A model generated the notes under the pieces. It was not told the DNA's origin. It did no database searches and saw only the letters and a list, made by a program, of their open reading frames with translations. Shown piece after piece: positions 8,080 to 16,021 of a DNA stretch of 64,000 nt (its first letter is position 1; the number at the start of each line of letters is the position of its first letter). Source of the stretch: Piscinibacter sp047600445 (GTDB lineage Bacteria > Pseudomonadota > Gammaproteobacteria > Burkholderiales > Burkholderiaceae_C); assembly GCF_047600445.1 (NCBI RefSeq), contig NZ_JASGKT010000002.1, forward strand, positions 1,054,001 through 1,118,000, given 5' to 3'. Both the position numbers and the translations under genes were made by a program.

Positions 8080-9678
8080 TCAGCAGCGCCGGCGCTCCGG
8101 CAGCGCCACCATCACCGGCTGGCCCGGCGTCGTGCAGCCGGTGTCGCAGCACTTGCCGGGCTGCCGGTTCTGCGTGATGGCGCGCCGCTCGTCGTGCAGC
8201 ACGCCGCGTTCGAGCAGCCGCTCCACCAGCTCGACCTTGGAGCCGACCGGGTAGTTGCGCCAGATCTCCTGCTTCATCGCCGCTGGCGAGCCGCCGCCGT
8301 GCAGGCTGATCAGCGAGTACCAGCCGCCCTGGTACGAGGCGGTCAGGTCCTCGATGAAACGCGCCGTCTGGATGCGCTTGTCGTAGGGGATGTCGGGTGC
8401 CGCCTGCAGCACCTCCGACAGCCGGGCGGCGGTGGCGGGGTTGTGGTCCTCGTCCGGCCCCGGCAGCGCGACGATCAGCCCGCCCGACACCTCGTGCGCG
8501 AGGCGGTGCATGTCGTAGATCTTCGTGGCCAGCAGCAGCTTGCCGATGTTGCTGAACACCGGCTCGGGCATGAACGAGCCGCTGTGCGGGTCGCGTTCGG
8601 CGTACACGCTCGCGGCCACGCCGCAGGCGAAGAAGCTCTCGGTGATCGTGATCAGCTCGACCATCGGCTCGCGCAGGTTGCTCTTGGCGCCCGGGTCCAG
8701 CCCGTTGGCCTCGCACATCAGCGCGCCGGCGCCGATCAGCAGGTCGCCGAAGCCGGCGCGCGCGCCGATGCAACTGTGGCGGTGGTGCGTGGCGTAGCTG
8801 TAGGTCAGCACGTGGCTGTGTTCCCATTCGCCGGCGAAGAACACGCGCTCCCAGGGCACGAAGACGCGGTCGAAGATCACCACCGCGGTGGACTGCCCGT
8901 ACTTGCGCGAGAACAGCGCGTCGCCGTGCTCCAGCTTCTCGCCGGGCCGCCCGGCGGGGCGCGCGACGATGGTGATGCCGGGCGCGTCGACGCGAACGGC
9001 GCAGCACACCGCGAAGTCGGCGTCTTCCGGCCCCATGTTGCGGCTGGGCATCACGAGGAACTCGTGCATGTACGGGGCGCCGGTGACGATGGCCTTGGTG
9101 CCGCTGATGACGATGCCCCGGGCATTGCGCTCGACGACGTGCACGTAGGTGTCTGGGTTGGCCTGCTGGTGCGGTTTGCGGCTGCGGTCGCCCTTGGCGT
9201 CGGTCATCGCGATGCCCAGCGACAGGTCCTGGTCCTGCGCATGGGCGAGGTAGGCCTCGAAGCGGGCGCGGTGCTCGGTGCCGCCCTTGGCGTCGTCGAT
9301 GCGGGCCGTCGCCTGGGCGATGCCGTTCAGCGCGTCGTGCGCCAGGTAGCGCTGCGCGCAGCCGGTCTCCTGGCACAGCAGCCGCACGGCTTCGAGCTTG
9401 TTCAGCAGGTCGCCGGCCGATTCGTTCACGTGCAGCATGCGGTTGACCACCCGCTTGCGCCGCGACTGGGTTGCCAGCGCCACCGGCGCCAGCTCGGCGC
9501 GCAGCGCGAAGTCGTAGGTGAACGCGAGCGCATTGACGCCGGGGCGCAGCGCCGGCTCGTCGGCCACGCTGGCCACCTCGCGGCCATCGACGAAGACCCG
9601 GGGCGCACAGCGGCGCAGCGACTCGCGGTAGGCGTCGCCGGACATCAATTCGACCTGGCTGGCGGCGGGTGTGGACAT
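8080..9678 (-). CDS. 4-Hydroxybutyryl-CoA dehydratase/HpaB-fold flavoprotein with altered cluster ligands
   Basis: This 532-aa protein belongs to the acyl-CoA-dehydrogenase-fold family shared by 4-hydroxyphenylacetate 3-monooxygenase (HpaB) and 4-hydroxybutyryl-CoA dehydratase (AbfD). MTDAKGDRS, GIVISGTKAIVTGAPYMHE and LHGGGSPAAMKQEI resemble AbfD more than HpaB. By recall of clostridial AbfD, its cluster uses three Cys and one His. Here the first Cys (TGCAQRY) and the His (HHRHS) are kept, but the second Cys reads Tyr and the third reads Ala. A Cys-rich tail (CCDTGC) is unusual. A monooxygenase or other flavin reaction is more likely than radical dehydration. It is divergently transcribed from a TetR regulator. 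The ATG at 9678 is preferred to upstream non-ATG codons. The substrate is unknown. Confidence 0.7.
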   Translation of the reverse strand: MSTPAASQVELMSGDAYRESLRRCAPRVFVDGREVASVADEPALRPGVNALAFTYDFALRAELAPVALATQSRRKRVVNRMLHVNESAGDLLNKLEAVRLLCQETGCAQRYLAHDALNGIAQATARIDDAKGGTEHRARFEAYLAHAQDQDLSLGIAMTDAKGDRSRKPHQQANPDTYVHVVERNARGIVISGTKAIVTGAPYMHEFLVMPSRNMGPEDADFAVCCAVRVDAPGITIVARPAGRPGEKLEHGDALFSRKYGQSTAVVIFDRVFVPWERVFFAGEWEHSHVLTYSYATHHRHSCIGARAGFGDLLIGAGALMCEANGLDPGAKSNLREPMVELITITESFFACGVAASVYAERDPHSGSFMPEPVFSNIGKLLLATKIYDMHRLAHEVSGGLIVALPGPDEDHNPATAARLSEVLQAAPDIPYDKRIQTARFIEDLTASYQGGWYSLISLHGGGSPAAMKQEIWRNYPVGSKVELVERLLERGVLHDERRAITQNRQPGKCCDTGCTTPGQPVMVALPERRRC

Positions 9679-9713
9679 GGCGGTGTGCGGATGAATCGAA
9701 CGAAGACGCAATG

Positions 9714-9742
9714 ATTAAACACTGTTCAAAATATGCGATCAA
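9714..9742 (-). promoter_or_regulatory. Predicted sigma-70 promoter of the AbfD/HpaB-like gene
   Basis: Read on the minus strand, TTGATC (9737-9742) and TTTAAT (9714-9719) are separated by 17 bp, in an AT-rich island within otherwise GC-rich DNA. The -10 element overlaps the inverted repeat at 9715-9729, so a repressor bound there would block it. Confidence 0.5.
9715..9729. promoter_or_regulatory. Candidate TetR operator in the divergent intergenic region
   Basis: TTAAACA-C-TGTTCAA is a 15-bp inverted repeat with six of seven arm positions matching. It lies between a divergent TetR gene and the gene it probably controls, and overlaps the predicted -10 of the latter. The assignment to the adjacent TetR is inferred from position. 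Confidence 0.5.
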
Positions 9743-9759
9743 CGTTTACACTGACGCCG

Positions 9760-10446
9760 ATGGATGCCCCGTCCGCTCCCCGCAGCGCCGCTCGCAGCGC
9801 CGCCCGGAAATCCTCCGGCGCCAGGCCGCGCGAGCTGCGCCACCAGGCGCTGGCCGACGCGAGGCGCCGCTCGGTGCTCGACGCCGCGCGCGCCGCCTTC
9901 TTCGAACTGGGCATGGAGAAGACCAGCATGCGCGAGATCGCGCAGCGCGCCGGCTACACCGTGGGCGCGCTGTACAGCTACTTCGCCAGCAAGGAAGAGG
10001 TCTACGGCGCGCTGCTGGCCGAGTCGCTCGAACGACTGAACGCGCGCGTGCGGCAGGCGGTGGAGGGCTGCGCCGACGAAGCCCGGCGCGCGCGTCGCTC
10101 GGCCACGGCCTTTTTCGACTTCTATCGCGAGAACCCGCGCGACCTCGACCTCGGCTTCTATCTCTTCCAGGGCATGACCCCGCGCGGCCTGACGCCCGAA
10201 CTGAACGAGAAGCTCAACGCGCGCCTGCGCGACGCGCTGCAACCCACCCAGAATGCGTTGAAGGCGCTCGGGCTGCCGGCCAGGAAGGCCCTCGAGGAAG
10301 TGACGGCGCTGTTCGCGCACACCGTGGGCCTGCTGGTGCTCAGCCACACGGGCCGCATCCGCATGTTCAGGCAGGCATCGCAGGACTTGTTCGATGCCTA
10401 TCTCCGGCAACTGCTCGCCCGCGCCGGCGCGGGCCAGGAGGCATGA
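9760..10446 (+). CDS. TetR/AcrR family transcriptional regulator
   Basis: The 228-aa regulator has an N-terminal helix-turn-helix (TSMREIAQRAGYTVGALYSYFASKEEVY, about residues 55-82) preceded by a basic Ala/Arg/Ser-rich extension, and an all-helical ligand-binding C-terminal domain. An ATG at 9733 also opens the frame, but a TACACT -10-like box (9747-9752) falls between the two ATGs. I therefore prefer 9760. It overlaps the isochorismatase gene by 4 nt and diverges from the AbfD/HpaB-like gene. It likely represses that gene, and possibly itself, through the inverted repeat at 9715-9729. The ligand is unknown. Confidence 0.85.
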   Translation: MDAPSAPRSAARSAARKSSGARPRELRHQALADARRRSVLDAARAAFFELGMEKTSMREIAQRAGYTVGALYSYFASKEEVYGALLAESLERLNARVRQAVEGCADEARRARRSATAFFDFYRENPRDLDLGFYLFQGMTPRGLTPELNEKLNARLRDALQPTQNALKALGLPARKALEEVTALFAHTVGLLVLSHTGRIRMFRQASQDLFDAYLRQLLARAGAGQEA

Positions 10447-11000
10447 CGATGGACACGATGAACGCCGCAGCCGGCGCGCTGGTGCTGGTGGACTACCAGG
10501 CCCGGCTGCTGCCGGCCATCCACGACGGCGCCGCGGCGGTGGCCCACGGCGTGCTGCTGGCGCGCGCGGCGCATGCGCTGGGCATCCCGGTGATCGGCAC
10601 CGAGCAGAACCCCAAGGGCCTGGGCCCGAACGTCGAGGCCATCCGCGCCGAATGCCGGCTCACGCTCGCCAAGACGCATTTCGACGCCTGCGCCGATGGT
10701 CTCGTGCCGGTGCTGCACGAGGCCCGGCCGGGCTGTCGCGAGGTGGTGGTCGCCGGCTGCGAGGCGCACGTGTGCATGATGCAGACCGCGCTGGGCCTGC
10801 TGCGCGCCGGGCTGCGCGTCTGGGTGGTCGCCAACGCCAGCGGTTCGCGCCGCCCGAGCGACCACGCCGCCGCGATGGCACGCCTCGCGCAGGCCGGCGC
10901 CACGATCGTGACGCACGAGATGGTGCTGTTCGAGTGGCTCGCGGACTGCAAGCACCCGCGCTTCCGCGAGGTGCTGGAGATCGTCAAGAGCGCTGCGTGA
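10443..11000 (+). CDS. Isochorismatase-family cysteine hydrolase
   Basis: This 185-aa cytosolic hydrolase shows the Asp-Lys-Cys catalytic triad of the isochorismatase superfamily. The Asp is in LVDYQARLL near residue 17, the Lys in AKTHFDA, and the nucleophilic Cys in GCEAHVCMMQT. Members hydrolyse isochorismate, amides, ureido compounds or nicotinamide. The length fits the short single-domain (YcaC/nicotinamidase-like) group. The ATG overlaps the tetR stop as ATGA, so the two genes are coupled. Co-expression with the regulator of the AbfD/HpaB-like enzyme suggests a shared catabolic task, with this enzyme acting on an amide- or ureido-type intermediate. That task is inferred. Confidence 0.85.
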   Translation: MTMDTMNAAAGALVLVDYQARLLPAIHDGAAAVAHGVLLARAAHALGIPVIGTEQNPKGLGPNVEAIRAECRLTLAKTHFDACADGLVPVLHEARPGCREVVVAGCEAHVCMMQTALGLLRAGLRVWVVANASGSRRPSDHAAAMARLAQAGATIVTHEMVLFEWLADCKHPRFREVLEIVKSAA

Positions 11001-11493
11001 ATGAGGGGGCCGCGCGGACGAAGCGCTGCTCCGTGACCGTGTTCCCCCATTGGTTGCCGGCCTTCTCGTCGGCCAGCTCGAAGCCGAAGGACTCGTAGAG
11101 CCGTCGGGCCGCGTCCAGCCCCTTGAACGTCCAGAGCTGGATTGCCGCGAAACCGCACCGGTCGCAAAAGGCGATCGCCTCCTGCATCAACCGGCGCCCG
11201 GCGCCGGCGCCGCGGCAACCATCGTCGAGAATGAACCAGCGCAGATGAGCCTGCCCGTCACCCAGGTCCTGGCCGTCGATGGCGATCGAGCCCACGATAC
11301 GGTCGTTCTGCGTCGCCCTCCAGATGCCGTTACACGGCTGGTCCAGGCGGCCCACGAACTCCGCGACGCCGCTGGCGACCTGGCTCTCGAAGAACTGGCC
11401 GAAGCCGGAATGGCGCGCATAGAACACCGCGTGCATCTCGGTGATCCGCCCGACCAGCCCGGGACGGTATCCGGAACTCACGCTGACGACCAT
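10984..11493 (-). CDS. GNAT family N-acetyltransferase
   Basis: This 169-aa protein has the GNAT fold signature. A beta-strand (LRWFILDDGCRG) leads into the acetyl-CoA pyrophosphate loop RGAGAGRRLM, followed by WTFKGLDAARRLYESFGFELA, which resembles the acetyltransferases often fused to MarR domains in other proteobacteria. No MarR domain is present here. The ATG overlaps the stop of the aidB-like gene (TGATG), so it is the last gene of the tetR-aidB-GNAT operon. Its 3' end overlaps the 3' end of the convergent isochorismatase gene by 17 bp. The substrate is unknown. Confidence 0.8.
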   Translation of the reverse strand: MVVSVSSGYRPGLVGRITEMHAVFYARHSGFGQFFESQVASGVAEFVGRLDQPCNGIWRATQNDRIVGSIAIDGQDLGDGQAHLRWFILDDGCRGAGAGRRLMQEAIAFCDRCGFAAIQLWTFKGLDAARRLYESFGFELADEKAGNQWGNTVTEQRFVRAAPSFTQRS

Positions 11494-13205
11494 CACCGCA
11501 GCACGCCCGCACGTTCGACGATGCGGTTCGCCGCCGCGTTGTCCAGGCCCAGGCCCAGCGTCCCGAACATCGAACCCCATGCGCCGGCCGCATCCGGGCA
11601 GCGCGTGGCGAGGAAAGCGTCCACCACCTCCGGGCTGCTGTAGCGCATCAGGTCGGCGGCCTGCAGGGCGCGGGCCACGCTCTCGGTCATCGGGCGCGCC
11701 AGGAATTCGTCGCCCACCGCGGCGTGCACCAGGCGCTCGGTGGCCCCCAGCAGCGCATCGAAGCGGCGGTCCCGGCCCTTCAGCGGGTTCAGCTCCGCGA
11801 ACAACGCGTCGACGGTGCGCAGGTCTTTGAGCATCGCGCGGCGAACGTCCATGCACATCATGTTGGCCGTGCCTTCCCACACGCTGTTCAGCGGCGCCTC
11901 GCGGTAGATGCGGGCCATCGGGTTCTCCTCGATGAAGCCGTTGCCGCCGTGGCACTGCAAGGCTTCGTTGGCGATGGCCGGCGCGCGCGAGCAGTTGAAG
12001 TACTTTGCGGCCGGCGTGGCGACGCGCGCGAGCAGTTTTTCTTGCTCGTCCGTCTTCATCCGGTCGGTGGCGCGAGCCACGCGCAGAGCCATCAGCGTGG
12101 CGGCCTCCACCTCGACGGCCATGTCGGCCAGCACGTTGGCCATCATCGGCCGCGCGGCGATCGGGGTGCCGAAGGCCTTGCGGGTGGTGGTGTGGCGCAG
12201 CGCCAGCGTCAGCGCCTGGCGCATCAGGCCGGCCGAGCCGACCGCGAAGTCCAGCCGCGTCAGGTGCGAGTGCGACAGGATCTCGCGGATGCCGCGGCCT
12301 TCCTCGCCGACGCGGATGGCCAGCGTGCCGGCGAATTCGACTTCGCTCGACGCGTTGGACTTGTTGCCGGCCTTGTCCTTCAGCCGTTGCACGAAGAAGC
12401 GGTTGAAGTTGCCGTCGGGCAGGGTGCGCGGCAGGAAGAAGCAGGTCACGCCGCCGTTCACCTTGGCCAGCGTGAAGAAGCCGTCGGACTGTGGCACCGA
12501 GCAGAACCACTTGTGGCCGGTCAGCTCGTACCAGTGCGCCGTCGCGCCGTGGTAGTCGTCCGAGTGCGAGAAGCGGGCGGTGGTCTGGGTCTCGCGCAGG
12601 TCCGATCCGCCCTGCTTCTCGGTCATCGCGTAGCCGATCACGACCGAGGGCTTGTCGCCCACCTCGCGGCGGCTGAATTCGTATTCGGTGCCCTTGCTCT
12701 TCTCGGCCCAGACCGCCAGCGCCGGCTCGGCGGCGAAACCGGCGAACGAGGCATAGGCCATGCCGGTGGGGCAGGCGGTGCCGTGCTCGACCTGGTTCCA
12801 CAGATAGGACAGCACGGCGCGCGCGATGTGGCCGCCCGCCTCGTGCGTGCGCCAGCACAGGTTGGGTACTTCGTGCTTCCATGCCAGCGACATCAGCGCG
12901 TGCCAGCTCGGATGGAACTCGACCCAGTCGATGCGATGGCCGAAGCGGTCGTGCGTCTTCAGCTCGGGGGTGTGGCGGTTGGCCAGGCGCGCCAGCTCCT
13001 GCACGTTCTCGTCGCCGGCCAGCGCGCCGAGGGCGGCGCAGCGTCCGGCCGCCCAGGGCGCCTCGCGGGCGATGGTGGCGCGCAGCACCGCATCGCCGTC
13101 GAAGGCGTTGAAGCCGCTGGCGGGCAGGGCCTGGTTGAGCACCTCATGGGTGCCGTGACGCTGGATGGAGGTTTCGAGGATGGCGGGCGAAAGGGGCTTG
13201 TTCAT
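11493..13205 (-). CDS. AidB-family acyl-CoA dehydrogenase-like flavoprotein
   Basis: The 570-aa protein matches AidB along its length. GMAYASFAGFAAEPAL is followed by IGYAMTEKQGGSDLRE, by GHKWFCSVPQSDGFFTLA with LKDKAGNKSNASSEVEF, and by SVWEGTANMMCMDVRRA. AidB is an FAD protein of the acyl-CoA dehydrogenase fold, induced by alkylation stress in E. coli, that binds DNA and has only weak isovaleryl-CoA dehydrogenase activity. The Glu in VWEG corresponds to the usual catalytic position. It overlaps the upstream tetR by 4 nt and the downstream GNAT gene by 3 nt. Unlike in E. coli there is no Ada box context; control by the TetR protein is likely. Confidence 0.85.
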   Translation of the reverse strand: MNKPLSPAILETSIQRHGTHEVLNQALPASGFNAFDGDAVLRATIAREAPWAAGRCAALGALAGDENVQELARLANRHTPELKTHDRFGHRIDWVEFHPSWHALMSLAWKHEVPNLCWRTHEAGGHIARAVLSYLWNQVEHGTACPTGMAYASFAGFAAEPALAVWAEKSKGTEYEFSRREVGDKPSVVIGYAMTEKQGGSDLRETQTTARFSHSDDYHGATAHWYELTGHKWFCSVPQSDGFFTLAKVNGGVTCFFLPRTLPDGNFNRFFVQRLKDKAGNKSNASSEVEFAGTLAIRVGEEGRGIREILSHSHLTRLDFAVGSAGLMRQALTLALRHTTTRKAFGTPIAARPMMANVLADMAVEVEAATLMALRVARATDRMKTDEQEKLLARVATPAAKYFNCSRAPAIANEALQCHGGNGFIEENPMARIYREAPLNSVWEGTANMMCMDVRRAMLKDLRTVDALFAELNPLKGRDRRFDALLGATERLVHAAVGDEFLARPMTESVARALQAADLMRYSSPEVVDAFLATRCPDAAGAWGSMFGTLGLGLDNAAANRIVERAGVLR

Positions 13206-13873
13206 GACGCTCTCCGGTGGAGTGGCTTGACCGTGGCGGCGGGCACCGCCACGCTGGTGCAGGCCAGCGCGGCGATCTGGTCGGCCAACTGGGCGACCTC
13301 GCGCCGGTAGGCCTCGGTGTCCTGGTGCTGCTGGCGGCTCAGCGGCGACAGCGGGCCGATCAGGCCTTCCATGAAGCCGCCGACGATGACGGTGGCGGCG
13401 ATGTCGGGCCGCACGTCGGGCCGCACCTCCTTGCTAGCCTGGCCGGCCTCGATGATCGAACGCACCACCTCGCTGATCGCCGCGCGGTAGGTCAGGCGCG
13501 CCTCGTCGATCTCCTTGTCGCAGGGTTCGGCGATCAGCGCGTAGGCCAGGCGCGGATTGCGCATGGCGCGGCGCACGAAGGTCGCCACCGCCGAGTGCAG
13601 CCGGCCCAGCGCGGCGCCGCCCGAATCGGCGATGTCGGCCAGCACGTCGACCTCGCGCTGCGAGACCGCCGACAGGACCTCGGCGAACAGCTCCGCCTTC
13701 GAGGGGAAGTAGCGGTAGACGGTGCCCGTGGCGATGCCGGCCGCCGCCGCGACGCTGGCGACCTGCGCCTCCTTCCAGCCCCCTTCGCCGACCAGCGCGC
13801 GGGCGGCCTGCAGGATGCGGCTGCGGTTGTCCTGCAGGCGTGCCTCGACGGCGGGGGTCTGACGGTAGGCCAT
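13202..13873 (-). CDS. TetR/AcrR family regulator of the aidB-like operon
   Basis: This 223-aa regulator has a clear helix-turn-helix (VASVAAAAGIATGTVYRYF, about residues 38-56) and a helical effector domain with RPDIAATVIVGGFMEGLIG near the C-terminal half. It is the first gene of a three-gene operon with 4-nt overlap to the aidB-like gene. Two copies of a 14-bp palindrome lie immediately upstream (13881-13917), which makes autoregulation of the whole operon likely. The effector may be an acyl-CoA or a fatty acid, by analogy with TetR genes next to acyl-CoA dehydrogenases; this is inference. Confidence 0.85.
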   Translation of the reverse strand: MAYRQTPAVEARLQDNRSRILQAARALVGEGGWKEAQVASVAAAAGIATGTVYRYFPSKAELFAEVLSAVSQREVDVLADIADSGGAALGRLHSAVATFVRRAMRNPRLAYALIAEPCDKEIDEARLTYRAAISEVVRSIIEAGQASKEVRPDVRPDIAATVIVGGFMEGLIGPLSPLSRQQHQDTEAYRREVAQLADQIAALACTSVAVPAATVKPLHRRAS

Positions 13874-13880
13874 GAAGAAA

Positions 13881-13917
13881 TGAACCTTAGTTCACAATTG
13901 ATGTGAATCCTAGTTCA
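13881..13917. promoter_or_regulatory. Twin palindromic operators upstream of tetR-aidB
   Basis: TGAACCTTAGTTCA (13881-13894) and TGAATCCTAGTTCA (13904-13917) are near-identical 14-bp inverted repeats. Their centres are 23 bp apart, about two helical turns, and the first lies 7 bp upstream of the tetR start codon. They are the obvious binding sites for the adjacent TetR protein. Confidence 0.7.
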
Positions 13918-13979
13918 TTCTTTTCCGGCCTGCAAGCCGCCCTCGGGTGGACCTAGTCCGCCCCGCCGGCGCCGCGGGA

Positions 13980-14516
13980 TCATGCGTCGCTGCGCGGAAT
14001 GACGGCCAGCAGGTCGGTGACGCCGATGTCCACGCCGGACTGGAACAGCAAGGTGGACGCCTGGCCGCGATGATGGGTCTGGTGATTGAAGAAGTGCTGG
14101 AGCAGGGCGTCCAGGCGCCTTCTCGACTGGACGCCGGCCATGTTGCCGTAGCTGAGGTCGGACGAGAGGTGCTCGGGCTGGAGTTCCGCGACCCAGCGCG
14201 TGATGAGCGCATCGAGTTCACGGCGATAGCTACGCAGGCCCGCGAGATCCGGCGCCAGGCGCTGGGTCAGCGAAGACGGCTGTGGAAACCGGGAGAGGGC
14301 GCCCAGGCTGTCAAACGATGGTTCGAACCGGGCGAAGCGATGCAGCCAGATCGTGTCCGCGGTCGCGATGTGATTGAGCGTTCCCAGTATGGAGCCGAAG
14401 AAGGCGCCTTTGTCGGCAGCCAGCGTCGCGGCGTCGAGCGTCGCGGCCGCGTCGTACATGCGCTCGTTCATCCAGCGGTTGTATTCCGCCATCAGCGATG
14501 CGGCCTGCGGGGTCAT
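13980..14516 (-). CDS. DinB-family protein
   Basis: The 178-aa protein is a DinB/YfiT-like four-helix bundle. The N-terminal MAEYNRWMNERMYDAA, the LGTLNHIATADTIWLHRF helix with its metal-binding His, and a C-terminal HFFNHQTHHRGQ His cluster are diagnostic. The three His residues are expected to bind a divalent metal. Members are stress-linked metal-dependent enzymes, including thiol transferases of the bacillithiol/mycothiol S-transferase group, but no role is established for proteobacterial copies. It stands alone and is transcribed in the same direction as the small membrane protein gene upstream of it, 57 bp away. Confidence 0.85.
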   Translation of the reverse strand: MTPQAASLMAEYNRWMNERMYDAAATLDAATLAADKGAFFGSILGTLNHIATADTIWLHRFARFEPSFDSLGALSRFPQPSSLTQRLAPDLAGLRSYRRELDALITRWVAELQPEHLSSDLSYGNMAGVQSRRRLDALLQHFFNHQTHHRGQASTLLFQSGVDIGVTDLLAVIPRSDA

Positions 14517-14573
14517 GGCGATGCCTGGTTCGGGTCGAACGGCATGCCGTGGCGTGTCCGGCTGAACGAAGGG

Positions 14574-14954
14574 TCAGCCCGCACCGCGCGACGACAGATG
14601 AGCAACCCCGGCGCCGAGCAGCAGGATCAGCGCGAGCACGTCTGCGATGACGACGCGGTGCAATTGAGCGTTGATGGGCCCGACGATCCAGGCCAGGGCC
14701 AGGAAGGACACCACGCTGGCCAGGCCCACGAGCAAAGCGATCGGCTGTAGCGACACACGGAACGCGGCAACCGCGAGCAGCAGTCCGATGATGCCGAACA
14801 GGATGGCGCGGTGTCGAAGCAGAAGTTCCAGATTGGGTTCCGAGACGGATACGCCGTACAGCCCGGCCAGACGCGGCGGACCCAGCACGCCAACGACCGG
14901 AAGCAGGTGAATGATGGCGACGACGATGAGTGCGGTGGCGATGAAGTGGCGCAT
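14574..14954 (-). CDS. Small four-helix membrane protein of unknown function
   Basis: This 126-aa hydrophobic protein has four predicted transmembrane segments, near residues 4-24, 47-65, 70-90 and 100-118. Polar loops contain SEPNLELLLRHRAILFG. The LLRHRA-LFG pattern is shared with small uncharacterised inner-membrane proteins of proteobacteria; I cannot name the family with confidence. The ATG at 14954 is preceded by a normal spacing to the VWA gene end (24 bp). No function is proposed. Confidence 0.65.
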   Translation of the reverse strand: MRHFIATALIVVAIIHLLPVVGVLGPPRLAGLYGVSVSEPNLELLLRHRAILFGIIGLLLAVAAFRVSLQPIALLVGLASVVSFLALAWIVGPINAQLHRVVIADVLALILLLGAGVAHLSSRGAG

Positions 14955-14978
14955 GGGTTGGAGTCCGGCAAGCGTCTG

Positions 14979-16013
14979 CTAAGCCACCCGCCCGAACCAC
15001 GCCACCGACAGCGCCGCCGCGGCGGCCACCAGCAGCGCGCCGAGCGCCGCGAACAGCGCGCTGATCTCGGTCTCCTTCTTCTCCACCACCAGCCGCGTCG
15101 ACAGGCCCTGGTAGACCTTCTTCAGGTCTTCGGCGGTGCCGGCGTAGAAGTAGTCGGCGCGGGTGATCTGGGCCACGGCCTTGAGCGCGTCCTCGTCGAG
15201 GCGCACGCGCATCGACCAGCCCTCGAAGCCGATGGTCTCGCCCTCCTTGGTGCCTATGCCCACGGTGTAGACGCGCACGCCGCGGTCGGCGGCCATGCGG
15301 GCGGCTTCCACCGGGTCGGGGCCGGTGGTGCGCTGGCCGTCGGTGAGCATGATGATCGCCGCCGAGCCGTAGGAGCCCGGCTCCACCGGCGTGAAGTCGG
15401 GCCGGGGCTTGTCGTTCGGCCCCGGCGGCATGGCCTTCTGGCCGGTGATCTGCGACAGGTCGATGCCGGCCTCGGGGAACAGCGCCGCCAGCGACAGCAC
15501 GATGCCGCTGCCGGTGGCGGTGCCGCGCTGCAACTGGAAGCGGTCGATCGCGGCGAACACGTCGTCGCGGCTGTGCGTGGGCGGCTGCACGATGGCCGCG
15601 GTGCCGGCGAACTGCACCACCGCCACGCGCACGCTGCGCGGCAGCTCGGCGACGAAGGCCTTGGCCGCCTCCTGCGCGGCCACCAGCCGGTTCGGTTGCA
15701 CGTCGGCGGCGCGCATGCTGCCCGACACGTCCATCGCCAGCACGATGGTCTCCTGCTGCGAGGGCAGCGTGATCACCGCGGCCGGCCGCGCCGCCGCGAC
15801 CAGCAGCACGGCGATCGCCAGCAGCATCAGCGCCGGCGGCACGTGGCGCTTCCAGCCCGCCGACTTGCCCATCGCCTGCTTGACCAGCGCGAGGTTGGCG
15901 TAGCGCAGCGCGGTCTTCTTGCGCCGCGCCAGCAGCCACAGGTAGCCGAGCACCAGCAGCGGCACGGCCACGAGCAGCCACAGCATCTCGGGCCAGATGA
16001 AGTTGAGCGGCAT
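14979..16013 (-). CDS. VWA-domain membrane protein (BatA-like)
   Basis: The 344-aa protein has two N-proximal hydrophobic segments (LWLLVAVPLLVLGYLWLL and a helix near residues 60-77). A von Willebrand A domain follows with an intact MIDAS DVSGS motif, and a C-terminal helix anchors the end. This is the BatA layout: a VWA domain exposed to the periplasm and tethered at both ends. It is the last gene of a MoxR-DUF58-VWA set, a module linked in other bacteria to metal insertion or stress tolerance. The ATG at 16013 has AAAGG upstream. A GTG at 16025 would overlap the DUF58 stop and add four residues, and is a real alternative. Confidence 0.85.
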   Translation of the reverse strand: MPLNFIWPEMLWLLVAVPLLVLGYLWLLARRKKTALRYANLALVKQAMGKSAGWKRHVPPALMLLAIAVLLVAAARPAAVITLPSQQETIVLAMDVSGSMRAADVQPNRLVAAQEAAKAFVAELPRSVRVAVVQFAGTAAIVQPPTHSRDDVFAAIDRFQLQRGTATGSGIVLSLAALFPEAGIDLSQITGQKAMPPGPNDKPRPDFTPVEPGSYGSAAIIMLTDGQRTTGPDPVEAARMAADRGVRVYTVGIGTKEGETIGFEGWSMRVRLDEDALKAVAQITRADYFYAGTAEDLKKVYQGLSTRLVVEKKETEISALFAALGALLVAAAAALSVAWFGRVA

Positions 16014-16021
16014 GCTGCCTT

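Noticed and set aside
10984..12882. A fused protein of the aidB-like region and the GNAT domain
   Set aside because: The extended frame upstream of the GNAT domain is a shifted reading of the aidB-like gene; the real genes meet at a TGATG junction.
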